NCBI RefSeq assembly: GCF_000159995.1
Contig: NZ_GG700643.1
Span: 401,291-465,290 of the forward strand
Source: Alloprevotella tannerae ATCC 51259
GTDB taxonomy: Bacteria > Bacteroidota > Bacteroidia > Bacteroidales > Bacteroidaceae
Direction of reading: 5' to 3'
DNA length: 64,000 bases
Below, piece after piece: positions 1 to 7,670 of this stretch (within the stretch, counting starts at the first letter, position 1; every line of letters begins with the position of its first letter). The translations under genes and the position numbers were made by a program. The notes under the pieces were generated by a model that had not been told where the DNA came from, made no database searches, and saw nothing but the letters and a program-made list of their open reading frames with translations.

Positions 1-75
1 AAACGGATACCTGAAATAGCAAATGCTATCGTGCCAATAAAGTCACAAATTTGAACGATAGTAATATCAAACATA

Positions 76-1026
76 TCAATTCACAAGGCGCTTTGGCTTT
101 CCGTCAAGGAACGATTTGATGTTGTCTATTAATAGGTCTATGATGCGTTGTCGAGCTTCAGTTGTAGCCCAAGCTATGTGCGGCGTAACGTGGGCATTTG
201 GAGCGGAGAGCAGCGGATTGTCCGCCCTCGGTGGTTCTTGCGAGAGCACATCACAACAATAAGCTCCTAGTTGTCCGTCTTTAAGTGCGTCGGCAATGTC
301 TTGTTCATTGACTAAGCGGCCTCTTGCTGTGTTGAGAAGGATTAAACCTCTTTTCGATTGAGATAGCAATTCTTTGTTTATGAATTGGCTGTTTTTTGAT
401 GTTAATGGGCAATTCAAACTCACGATGTCGCAAGTTCTAAAGGCCTCTTGCAAAGAAATTGCTGTTACGTCTTGTAATTCATTTTGCGGTTTGGAGGTAA
501 CTGCAAATAGTTTTACGCCAAATGGGCGTAACAAATCAGCAAGTCTTTTCCCAATATTGCCATAGCCAACAATGCAAACTTTTTTATCCGTCAACTCTAT
601 TTGTGCATGTTCTCGATTACAAAAATCTTTGCTCTTAGTCCAAAAGCCTTCACGATTGATTTTTGCGTAATGAGCTACCTGATTAGTAACATTAAGTAAA
701 TGTGCTACGGCCATCTGAGCCACTGCTGCATTACCATATCCGGCTGCGTTGGATACGGGTATGTTGCGAGTGCGAGCGGCTTCTACATCTATCGTATCAT
801 AACCTGCGGAGGCTACACAGATAAACTTCAATTTAGGAAGCTGATCTAAATGATGAGCGGTCAGTTCCGGCTTGTTGAGAATTAATATTTCCGCATCTTT
901 GGCGCGTTCAATGACGTCTGCAGGTGCCGTCCGGTCATAAACGGTGAAGTTGCCGAATTGTCGAAAAGGTTCCCAGCTAAGATCGCCTGGGTTAGTTGTA
1001 TAACCATCTAAGAAAACGATATTCAT
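76..1026 (-). CDS. D-2-hydroxyacid dehydrogenase (glycerate dehydrogenase-like)
   Basis: NAD-dependent oxidoreductase of 316 aa that should interconvert a 2-keto acid and a D-2-hydroxy acid; hydroxypyruvate/glycerate is the likely substrate pair but cannot be proved from sequence. The Rossmann motif VGYGNIG lies near residue 152. The substrate-binding part has the usual NTARG and, near the C-terminus, PHIAW with the family's catalytic His. Length is normal for the family. It is the last gene of a three-gene minus-strand cluster, 42 bp after the DUF5103 gene. Cytoplasmic, with no signal peptide. Confidence 0.88.
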   Translation of the reverse strand: MNIVFLDGYTTNPGDLSWEPFRQFGNFTVYDRTAPADVIERAKDAEILILNKPELTAHHLDQLPKLKFICVASAGYDTIDVEAARTRNIPVSNAAGYGNAAVAQMAVAHLLNVTNQVAHYAKINREGFWTKSKDFCNREHAQIELTDKKVCIVGYGNIGKRLADLLRPFGVKLFAVTSKPQNELQDVTAISLQEAFRTCDIVSLNCPLTSKNSQFINKELLSQSKRGLILLNTARGRLVNEQDIADALKDGQLGAYCCDVLSQEPPRADNPLLSAPNAHVTPHIAWATTEARQRIIDLLIDNIKSFLDGKPKRLVN

Positions 1027-1068
1027 TATTTACAATGTTGTTAAGTGAAAATGGATACCAATAGTGGC

Positions 1069-2349
1069 TTATCGAATAGTCTTGAATCTATATTGATTCG
1101 TACCAACGAGTTGCCAATAGCGATCTCCTGTTCTTTTATAATAAACTAATGTCGTGTAAGCGTTGTCCGTTTGGAAAAAATTACCTTCAATAGGTCCCGT
1201 TTGTCCTTTTGTCGTATTGTTGGGGACCATTAAATACTGATAACTATAGTAGCCGGTCTTCAACAAGACGGCGCATTCATATAGTTGTGTTGAAGCATTA
1301 TACGTTAATTCATAATCGGGTAAGAATTGATCATAAGTCCAGTCGCCTTGTAGATATATTTGAGCATCCTCTATTGCAGGAATAGCTAAGGAGAAATGAG
1401 TAAGAATATATTCCGACTCTGTTTCTGCAGCGGTGTTATCATCATTCCTGATGACAGACTTACCATTCGTATCCTGAACGTATAAATAGTTTTTGTTAGG
1501 ATAGTCCGTAAAGAGCGTCGCGTGGTAAAACGGAGCAAAATATTGCATCTTTTCAATGCCCATTCCCGGATAGCGTGAAGAGAGCATCTCAAAAGCTCTA
1601 TATTCATTACCGGCAGGGAAAATTAAGTCGCGAGCGTGATCCCAAATCAGCTGTTGTCCGTTAATATAAGAAGGCTTTGGACAAAGAACAGCATTGTCCC
1701 ATCGCCCATTTTGTAGCACAAAAGTTTTAATTTCTTCCGTAGCATCACGGACGATTAAGCTATTTAGGTTCACTTTCAGCCCAACTTGCTGATGAGAAGC
1801 ATTCCAATCAATATCGGTATTGGTTGAAACGGAAGTGCCTATATTTACTTGTGGAGTAACGATGGCAAAATATACGCGAGCTACCTCTTGATGCTCCCCA
1901 GCTCCATCGTTCGCATAAATAGAAAGGGCATAATTGCCGGCAATTAAAGGTTGGATATGCTTATTCGGAAATGAGAAAGAATAGTGCGTATAGTTGACTA
2001 CGGTATTTCTACTTTCCCTATAATTTTCTATGAGGATATAATCTGCGTCACTATTTACGAAATCATTTTCCATAAGATCAGGTTCCGGCTTAAAGGCATA
2101 GTCTAAATGCTGAATACGATACTCATACCGCTTATAATTGTGCGACATTTCATCGAAAGAGATTGTCAGTTGTTCGTCGCTGCCCAGTGAAAGGATGGGG
2201 AGACCCGGTCCTGTCTCGCCACCGACTATGCGTAGCGTCTTGATCTGCGAATCAAAGATCATATTGCGCTGTGCACGTACCGGGATGATGCTATAAACGA
2301 TCATAAACACCCAGCAACAAGCAAGAACTATTCGATAGTGAGTATTCAT
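1069..2349 (-). CDS. DUF5103 protein, type IX secretion Plug homologue
   Basis: A 426-aa exported protein with an N-terminal hydrophobic signal segment ending near the AQR at residues 26-28. The rest is beta-rich and matches the DUF5103 pattern (RIQHLDY, then SFPN and GNY motifs in the first third). In Flavobacterium johnsoniae this family is Plug, which closes the periplasmic face of the SprA/Sov translocon of the type IX secretion system. The assignment to T9SS follows from the family and from the T9SS cargo genes at the other end of the window. It lies 28 bp downstream of the fucosidase gene, so the two are probably cotranscribed, though no functional link is evident. Confidence 0.78.
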   Translation of the reverse strand: MNTHYRIVLACCWVFMIVYSIIPVRAQRNMIFDSQIKTLRIVGGETGPGLPILSLGSDEQLTISFDEMSHNYKRYEYRIQHLDYAFKPEPDLMENDFVNSDADYILIENYRESRNTVVNYTHYSFSFPNKHIQPLIAGNYALSIYANDGAGEHQEVARVYFAIVTPQVNIGTSVSTNTDIDWNASHQQVGLKVNLNSLIVRDATEEIKTFVLQNGRWDNAVLCPKPSYINGQQLIWDHARDLIFPAGNEYRAFEMLSSRYPGMGIEKMQYFAPFYHATLFTDYPNKNYLYVQDTNGKSVIRNDDNTAAETESEYILTHFSLAIPAIEDAQIYLQGDWTYDQFLPDYELTYNASTQLYECAVLLKTGYYSYQYLMVPNNTTKGQTGPIEGNFFQTDNAYTTLVYYKRTGDRYWQLVGTNQYRFKTIR

Positions 2350-2377
2350 TATTGTATAAGTCGAGCTGAGAGATGGC

Positions 2378-3664
2378 CTATTCTACGACGATGATGTAGT
2401 CAGTAAGATCTAATGTTTGTGGTAGAGTGATGACAACTTCTTTTCCGCTTTGTTTGAATTTCAATTTTTCTTTCGTTGCGAAACTTGTGACGCGTTTGAT
2501 CTTATGTTGATAAGAGAACTGCAATTGTTTTAGCTCATTACTTAAGACATGCAGATAGCATTTGTTGCCCTTGCGCGTTGATACGACTTGATCTCCCACA
2601 GCAACTTCCCCTCTGGTCGTACCATAAATCGTTTCTCCGTTTTCCGACAACCATTTTCCGATCTCCTCTAATCTATTAAGGGCAACAGCCGGTAAGGATC
2701 CGTCGGGTTGAGGGCCTATATTTAGAAGCAGATTCGCCCCCTTTCCACTGGTGCGCACAAGGAGTTGGATCAATTCACGTGCAGTTTTGTAATTTTGATC
2801 TTTCACTTTATACCCCCACATCCCATTCATTGTCTGGCAAGTTTCGAGTGGGAGTCGACTAATGTCTTGTCCTGAAAGTCCGGCCTTGTTCTCGCCGGGC
2901 ACGTCGCGTTCAAAAATCTGAATATCCTCTCCCTCAAATGGATGCTGATGATGATTATTACCAATCAAACAAGCCGGCTGAAGGCGATGGATCAAGGCAT
3001 ATTGCTCCGGAAGTTCCCAATTAAAAGGAATGGAATCTTGATCATGATCCCACCAACCATCAAACCAAATGGCGTTAATCTTTCCATAGTTTGAGAGCAA
3101 CTCTGTTAATTGCTTGTTCATAAAGCCATAATAGGCCGGCCAATTTGCTTTGCCTGCAGTACGTCCCGTGCCTCGTCCCGTTCGTCCGATGGGGTAATCA
3201 TCACGCGTCCAATCCAAGTGAGAATAATAGAGATGAATGCCAATCTGTTGCCGATGACATTCGTCGGCGAGTTGTTTGACGATATCTTTGCCATAAGGTG
3301 TGTGCATGATGTTATAGTCGCTTTGTTTCGTATCCCACATTGAAAAGCCTTCATGGTGTCTTGTCGTAAACGTAATGTAACGTGCGCCGCTTTTCTTAAT
3401 AGCTGTGATCCATTGGTGTGCATTAAAATTGTGCGGATAAAAGGCTTGGGCTACTTTAGCGTATTCGTGACAGTTGATGTTCTCATTTGTCATATACCAT
3501 TCTCCTTGTCCGAACATACTATATAGTCCCCAGTGGAGAAAAATGCCGAATTTAGCGTCAGCAAAATCCTTTCTGGCTTTCATATTTTCCGGAGAAGGAA
3601 CATACGATTGCGCAAAAGCAAAGCAACAACAAAGCCAAACAAATGCGGTAATTGTTTTTTTCAT
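2378..3664 (-). CDS. alpha-L-fucosidase, GH29
   Basis: Secreted glycosidase of 428 aa that releases L-fucose from host glycans. It has a signal peptide (residues 1-18, ending FAFAQ). The GH29 signature KFGIFLHWGLYS is near residue 40 and IWFDGWWD near residue 198 holds the expected nucleophile Asp. The C-terminal ~80 residues form the usual small beta domain. Length is typical of bacterial GH29 enzymes lacking extra carbohydrate-binding modules. It is the first gene of the minus-strand cluster, and its upstream region is shared with the left end of the ICE. Confidence 0.9.
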   Translation of the reverse strand: MKKTITAFVWLCCCFAFAQSYVPSPENMKARKDFADAKFGIFLHWGLYSMFGQGEWYMTNENINCHEYAKVAQAFYPHNFNAHQWITAIKKSGARYITFTTRHHEGFSMWDTKQSDYNIMHTPYGKDIVKQLADECHRQQIGIHLYYSHLDWTRDDYPIGRTGRGTGRTAGKANWPAYYGFMNKQLTELLSNYGKINAIWFDGWWDHDQDSIPFNWELPEQYALIHRLQPACLIGNNHHQHPFEGEDIQIFERDVPGENKAGLSGQDISRLPLETCQTMNGMWGYKVKDQNYKTARELIQLLVRTSGKGANLLLNIGPQPDGSLPAVALNRLEEIGKWLSENGETIYGTTRGEVAVGDQVVSTRKGNKCYLHVLSNELKQLQFSYQHKIKRVTSFATKEKLKFKQSGKEVVITLPQTLDLTDYIIVVE

Positions 3665-4077
3665 TTCATCATACGTGAAGATTCTGAGGGCGAAGTTAGT
3701 TGAAATCTCAAGAAGTACAAAATGATTTTAACCAAGAAGCGATTTTTGAAGCTTTATATCGGTGATAGCGTAGAACGAAGGCAATCATAACAATTTTAAG
3801 GACTGCATTCTACATAAACATTGGCACATCTTTATTGAAAAAGTCTCACTGCAATGCTACAATCGCTTATGTGTTATTCCTTTTATACAGATCCATAAGT
3901 TGTAGTCAAAAGCTAGACTATGGAAATATGCATCTATTGTTGTGTATGGCCCGTTTACGGATAATTCACTTAGGATAATTATGCGGAATATCTTATTAAA
4001 CAGGAGTTTATCTCTTGTTGATAAGCTTGCCTGTTTGTATTTCTATGTTGCCAGCTTTAGGACTTTATTGTTTGTGT
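3665..4077. other. host intergenic region beside the ICE left end
   Basis: AT-rich non-coding DNA upstream of the fucosidase gene. It should hold that gene's promoter, and TCATTTTG read on the minus strand near 3718-3725 is a weak -7 candidate. No convincing gene or RNA was seen. The ICE boundary is placed at its right edge because an integrase-type core site follows and composition then changes toward that of the element. Confidence 0.5.
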
Positions 4078-4095
4078 GCACAAAGTTACTACAAA
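4078..4095. other. candidate left attachment site of the ICE
   Basis: Read on the minus strand this is GTAACTTTG followed by TGCACAC and then AAAC. GTAnnTTTG is close to the published IntDOT core-type site GTAnnTTTGC, and the inverted TTTG/CAAA pair around a 7-nt spacer fits the 7-bp overlap used by IntDOT. It lies about 320 bp upstream of the integrase gene, the expected place. The exact crossover point cannot be set without an empty-site sequence. Confidence 0.45.
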
Positions 4096-4409
4096 AAAGT
4101 GAAATGCGGAAAGATATAGTGATAGAATTGAGTTACAAGGGTTTTGGTTGAAGTGGCGATAATTCGTGAAGCCATTACAATCCCTGCCGAAGCCAAATCC
4201 TGACGCCGCAACGTTACTTGTTCGTAACCATGCCCGAAAATGCGACAAACGGGTACGGATGGCGAAACAAGACACTAAGGAATAGTGAGTTACCTACAAC
4301 TCACGCGAAAAATTTGGTTACGGAAAAAGATTGCGCTGTTCCTCCCCGTTTTGCGTACCGACACCGAACTCTTCACCAACTAATTTTGAAACCAAAAAAA
4401 TTAAGGACG

Positions 4410-5645
4410 ATGAAGAGTACATTTTCAGTCATCTACTACCTCAAGCGTCAAGTAGTGAAAAAGGACGGGACAGTTCCCGTCATGGGACGCATCACGGTGG
4501 ACGGCAGCCAGACGCAGTTCAGCTGCAAACTGACTGTCGATCCGAAGCTGTGGGACACCAAAAGTGGACGTGTCACGGGCAGAAGCACGGCGGCACTCGA
4601 AACGAACCGTATGCTTGACAAGATGCGGGTACGCATCAACAGGCACTATCAGGAAATCATGGAGCGTGACAACTTCGTCACGGCGGAGAAGGTGAAGAAC
4701 GCCTTTCTCGGACTGGAACACCGCTACCACACGCTGATGCAGGTGTACCGTCGTCACAATGAGGACTATGAGAAACAGGTGGAAGCAGGCATGAAAGCAA
4801 AAGGTACACTGGAAAAGTACCGTATCGTTTACAAGCACCTGCAAGAGTTCCTCGACATCCGCTACCATGTGAAGGACATCGCACTGAAAGAGCTTACCCC
4901 CGCTTTCATCTCCGACTTCGAGATGTTCCTGCGCACGGACAAACACTGCTGCACCAATACCGTGTGGCTGTACGTCTGCCCGCTACGGACGATGGTGTTC
5001 ATCGCCATCAACAACGAGTGGCTGACACGCGACCCGTTCCGCGAGTATGAAATCAAGAAGGAGGAAACAACACGCAGTTTTCTGACCAAAGAGGAAATAC
5101 GCCTGCTGATGGACGGGAAACTGAAAAACGCCAAACAGGAACTGTACCGTGACCTCTACCTGTTCTGCGCTTTCACCGGGTTGTCGTTCTCGGATATGCG
5201 CAACCTCACGGAAGAGAATATCCGCACCTACTTCGACGAACACGAGTGGATAAACATCAACCGCCAGAAAACGGGCGTGGTGTCCAACATCCGCCTGCTT
5301 GACATCGCCAACCGCATAATCGGCAAATACCGTGGGCTGTGCGAGAACGGCAAGATATTCCCCGTCCCGCATTATAACACGTGCCTTGCCGGTATCCGTG
5401 CCGTCGCCAAGCGTTGCGGCATCACCAAGCATATCACGTGGCATCAGAGCCGCCACACGGCAGCCACGACGGTATTTCTCTCTAATGGCGTACCTATCGA
5501 AACCGTCAGCTCCATGCTCGGACACAAGAGCATAAAGACGACGCAGATTTACGCGAAGATAACCAAAGAAAAACTCAATCAGGACATGAAGAACCTTGCC
5601 GCAAGGTTGAACAGTGTTGAGGAATTTGCAGGTTGCACCATCTAA
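4410..5645 (+). CDS. int: IntDOT-type tyrosine recombinase (ICE integrase)
   Basis: Catalyses integration and, with the Xis/Exc proteins, excision of the ICE. The ATG at 4410 gives 411 aa, the length of CTnDOT IntDOT, and starts MKSTFSVIYYLKRQ; an in-frame extension to 4218 is open but unlike the family. Residues match the IntDOT catalytic set: Ser259 in TGLSFSD where other tyrosine recombinases have Arg I, Arg285 and Lys287 in INRQK, His345 and Arg348 in HQSRH, His371 in LGHKS and nucleophile Tyr381 in QIYAK. The N-terminal arm-binding domain and the core-binding domain occupy roughly residues 1-220. A RhuM-like gene follows 12 bp later. Confidence 0.97.
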   Translation: MKSTFSVIYYLKRQVVKKDGTVPVMGRITVDGSQTQFSCKLTVDPKLWDTKSGRVTGRSTAALETNRMLDKMRVRINRHYQEIMERDNFVTAEKVKNAFLGLEHRYHTLMQVYRRHNEDYEKQVEAGMKAKGTLEKYRIVYKHLQEFLDIRYHVKDIALKELTPAFISDFEMFLRTDKHCCTNTVWLYVCPLRTMVFIAINNEWLTRDPFREYEIKKEETTRSFLTKEEIRLLMDGKLKNAKQELYRDLYLFCAFTGLSFSDMRNLTEENIRTYFDEHEWININRQKTGVVSNIRLLDIANRIIGKYRGLCENGKIFPVPHYNTCLAGIRAVAKRCGITKHITWHQSRHTAATTVFLSNGVPIETVSSMLGHKSIKTTQIYAKITKEKLNQDMKNLAARLNSVEEFAGCTI

Positions 5646-5657
5646 AAAAGAGAAGCC

Positions 5658-6020
5658 ATGAAACGTGACATAATCATCATAGAGGACAAGGCGGTCAGCG
5701 TAACCGGTAACGACGTGTGGATGACCGCCACAGAAATCGCCGGACTGTTCCATACGACCGTCCCGGCAGTGAACGCCGCCATCAAAGCCATCCGCAAGTC
5801 GGACGTGCTTAACGACTACGAGGTGTGCCGCTACATGCAACTTGAAAACGGACTGTACGCAGATGTGTACGCGCTTGAAATCATCATCCCCGTCGCCTTC
5901 CGGCTGAACACCTACAACACCCACCTGTTCCGCACATGGCTGGTGGGAAAAGCTCTCGCCAAAGAGAAACGGCAGGCATACGTGATGTTCATACAGAACG
6001 GAAAAGCCGGGTACTGCTGA
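5658..6020 (+). CDS. small RhuM-like protein
   Basis: A 120-aa protein directly after int and probably cotranscribed with it. VWMTATEIAGLFHTTV followed by AVNAAIKAI resembles the helix-turn-helix-like start of RhuM-family proteins, and DVYALEIIIPVAFRLN with FRTWLVGKAL matches the RhuM signature region. RhuM was named from a Salmonella pathogenicity island and its biochemical role is not established. This version is much shorter than full RhuM (about 300 aa). The position suggests a DNA-binding accessory of the integration module, but that is inference. Confidence 0.6.
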   Translation: MKRDIIIIEDKAVSVTGNDVWMTATEIAGLFHTTVPAVNAAIKAIRKSDVLNDYEVCRYMQLENGLYADVYALEIIIPVAFRLNTYNTHLFRTWLVGKALAKEKRQAYVMFIQNGKAGYC

Positions 6021-6040
6021 TTGCGCATACCACATAAGAC

Positions 6041-6086
6041 AAGGAAACGGGCAGCACCACAAAAAGTGTCGCCCGTTTCCTTTTTT
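6041..6086. terminator. terminator between convergent genes
   Basis: GGAAACGGGC pairs with GCCCGTTTCC, followed by six T on the plus strand. The loop is about 18 nt. It ends the int/RhuM-like transcript and lies just downstream of the convergent HTH genes. Confidence 0.8.
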
Positions 6087-6100
6087 CTTGCCAACCGCGC

Positions 6101-6406
6101 TCACTCCAGCGGCTTGCGGTAATTTGCTTCCAGCACTTCACGCAGCCCCGTTTCCGGGTAAAGCACCTTCCCTCCCAAAAGTATGAAGGGCAACACGCGG
6201 TTGTTGCGGTATTCCTGCAAGGTGCGTCGGCTTACGCGGAGCAGTTCCGCCACCTCGCCGTCCGTCAGGTAACGTTCCCCGTCCAGCGGAGGACGGTAAC
6301 TTTCCAGAAAGGCGGACAGCCATTTCGAGCCTTTGCGCATATCCTGCACCACAGAGGCTATCGGCTCGTCTTCCATCGTAAAAACATCGTTGTTCTCGTT
6401 CATCAT
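6101..6406 (-). CDS. helix-turn-helix domain protein
   Basis: A 101-aa protein with an excisionase/MerR-like winged helix: YLTDGEVAELLRVSRRTLQEYRN is the recognition region and LPFILLGGKVLYPE the wing. The start at 6406 (MMNENNDV) leaves a 32-bp gap to the upstream gene; a longer frame to 6469 would overlap it. It is the second of two minus-strand HTH genes between int and xis2c. It could regulate or assist recombination; no direct evidence for either is visible. Confidence 0.75.
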   Translation of the reverse strand: MMNENNDVFTMEDEPIASVVQDMRKGSKWLSAFLESYRPPLDGERYLTDGEVAELLRVSRRTLQEYRNNRVLPFILLGGKVLYPETGLREVLEANYRKPLE

Positions 6407-6437
6407 AACTTCGGATTCAGTGGGTGAATAAATCAAA

Positions 6438-6737
6438 TCATCTGCCGTGCGGATAGAGCGTGCCGACAAGCGGTATCAGCCGCTTCACCTCCTCCGGCTT
6501 GTAATAGAACCTGCGGTTTATCTGCGAGTAGCCGATAAGCCGCCTGTCGCGCAGCGTCTGCAACGTGCGCGGGCTGATTCTCAACTGCCCGCAGACCTCC
6601 TCGCCCGTGAGCCATCTTTCCATGCGCCCCGTGTCGCTTTTGCGCCTCAGGGCGGCGACCTTCTCCGAGAGTGCGCCGAATGCCGCCATCATCATCTCGA
6701 AAGTCTTTTTCTCGATAGATACTATTTCCATATTCAT
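6438..6737 (-). CDS. helix-turn-helix domain protein
   Basis: A 99-aa protein starting MNMEIVSIEKKTFE. Residues 1-35 look like a short coiled or dimerising segment, followed by WLTGEEVCGQLRISPRTLQ, an excisionase-type HTH, and a FYYKPEEVKRL wing. An upstream in-frame extension to 7136 is the antisense of xis2c and is rejected. It is divergent from xis2c across a 202-bp intergenic region with a candidate TACCTTTG -7 element. Its architecture parallels Xis2c, so duplication of an ancestral small DNA-binding gene is plausible. Confidence 0.78.
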   Translation of the reverse strand: MNMEIVSIEKKTFEMMMAAFGALSEKVAALRRKSDTGRMERWLTGEEVCGQLRISPRTLQTLRDRRLIGYSQINRRFYYKPEEVKRLIPLVGTLYPHGR

Positions 6738-6756
6738 GCAATTATCGGTTTGCCCG

Positions 6757-6764
6757 CAAAGGTA
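6757..6764 (-). promoter_or_regulatory. candidate -7 element of the minus-strand HTH operon
   Basis: Read on the minus strand this is TACCTTTG, a match to the Bacteroidota TAnnTTTG element, 19 bp before the ATG at 6737. No good -33 element was seen. Confidence 0.45.
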
Positions 6765-6856
6765 ACGGTACGGTCCCGAATACGTGCCGTTTTCCGCTGA
6801 AAGGCTGCCTGTTGCGCCGTTTGACCGGGTTACGGAGCCATCTTCCGTAAAAATCT

Positions 6857-6871
6857 TACGTGAGTCACGTA
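6857..6871. promoter_or_regulatory. candidate RteC operator upstream of xis2c
   Basis: TACGTGAGTCACGTA is a perfect inverted repeat (7-bp arms around one base) 69 bp before the xis2c ATG. In CTnDOT, RteC binds inverted half-sites upstream of the xis2c promoter and activates the excision operon, so this is the best candidate here. A weak -7 element GAATTTTG at 6904-6911 without a good -33 fits an activator-dependent promoter. Confidence 0.55.
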
Positions 6872-6939
6872 GTGAGTTGTTAAAGCCCCTTTTGTTTATT
6901 GCCGAATTTTGCCGCAGAAACAAAAATAAAGGACTGAAT

Positions 6940-7296
6940 ATGAAAGTGATAACGATGGAAAGTTCCGCCTTCCGGTCATTGACGGAACAGATAGCGGAGA
7001 TTGCGGCACACGTCCGTGCCGCCTCCGGCGACAAGAAAGCGGCATCGTCCGACAGGTTGCTCACCACACGCGAGGCGGCGCACCTGCTTAACGTGAGTAC
7101 CCGCACCCTCCAGCGTATGCGCAGCGAGCAACGCATCGGCTATGTCGTGCTTCGCGGTAAATGCCGCTACCGGCAGTCGGAAATAGACCGCCTGCTTGAA
7201 GCGTGTGCCGTCAACGAGGACGCGGCGACACCGCAGGAATTGAAACGCAACCACACGCTGCGCACGGGCGGCAAACCAAAAGGAAGGAGGACATAG
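6940..7296 (+). CDS. xis2c: Xis2c-type excision protein
   Basis: Small DNA-binding recombination directionality factor, 118 aa from the ATG at 6940 (AAAGG eight bases upstream). LTTREAAHLLNVSTRTLQRMRS is the HTH and YVVLRGKCRYRQSEIDRL the wing. The basic tail KPKGRRT could contact DNA. It heads the operon xis2c-xis2d-orf3-exc, as in CTnDOT, where Xis2c and Xis2d assist IntDOT in excision and also activate mob/tra promoters. The name is assigned by order, size and fold. Confidence 0.85.
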   Translation: MKVITMESSAFRSLTEQIAEIAAHVRAASGDKKAASSDRLLTTREAAHLLNVSTRTLQRMRSEQRIGYVVLRGKCRYRQSEIDRLLEACAVNEDAATPQELKRNHTLRTGGKPKGRRT

Positions 7297-7299
7297 GTC

Positions 7300-7650
7300 A
7301 TGGAACTGCTCACACGAAACAACTTCGAGGGCTGGATGCAGAAGCTGATGGAACGGCTCGACCGTCAGGACGAACTGCTGCTGGCGATGAAGGCAGAGGG
7401 GAAACAGCCTACTATCACGGAAAGCATCCGCCTTTTCGACAATCAGGATTTGTGCATGCTGCTCCAGATAAGCAAGCGCACACTGCAACGCTACCGCAGC
7501 GTCGGCGCATTGCCCTACAAGACACTGGGCAAGAAAACCTATTACAGCGAGGAGGACGTGCTGACATTCCTTTCCAACCATATCAAGGACTTCAAAAAGG
7601 AAGATATAGCCTTCTACAAGGCTCGTATCCATAATTTCTTTCATAAATAA
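7300..7650 (+). CDS. xis2d: Xis2d-type excision protein
   Basis: Second small winged-helix protein of the excision operon, 116 aa, starting 3 bp after the xis2c stop, so translation is probably coupled. LFDNQDLCMLLQISKRTLQ is the HTH and LPYKTLGKKTYYSEEDV the wing. The N-terminal 35 residues are helical (FEGWMQKLMERLDRQ). In CTnDOT, Xis2d binds attachment-site DNA with Xis2c and is needed for excision. Gene order int, xis2c, xis2d, orf3, exc is conserved. Confidence 0.86.
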   Translation: MELLTRNNFEGWMQKLMERLDRQDELLLAMKAEGKQPTITESIRLFDNQDLCMLLQISKRTLQRYRSVGALPYKTLGKKTYYSEEDVLTFLSNHIKDFKKEDIAFYKARIHNFFHK

Positions 7651-7670
7651 CCCATTAAAACATTTTTCAG

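Noticed and set aside
4983-6104. 373-aa minus-strand frame across int
   Set aside because: It is antisense to the catalytic domain of the integrase.
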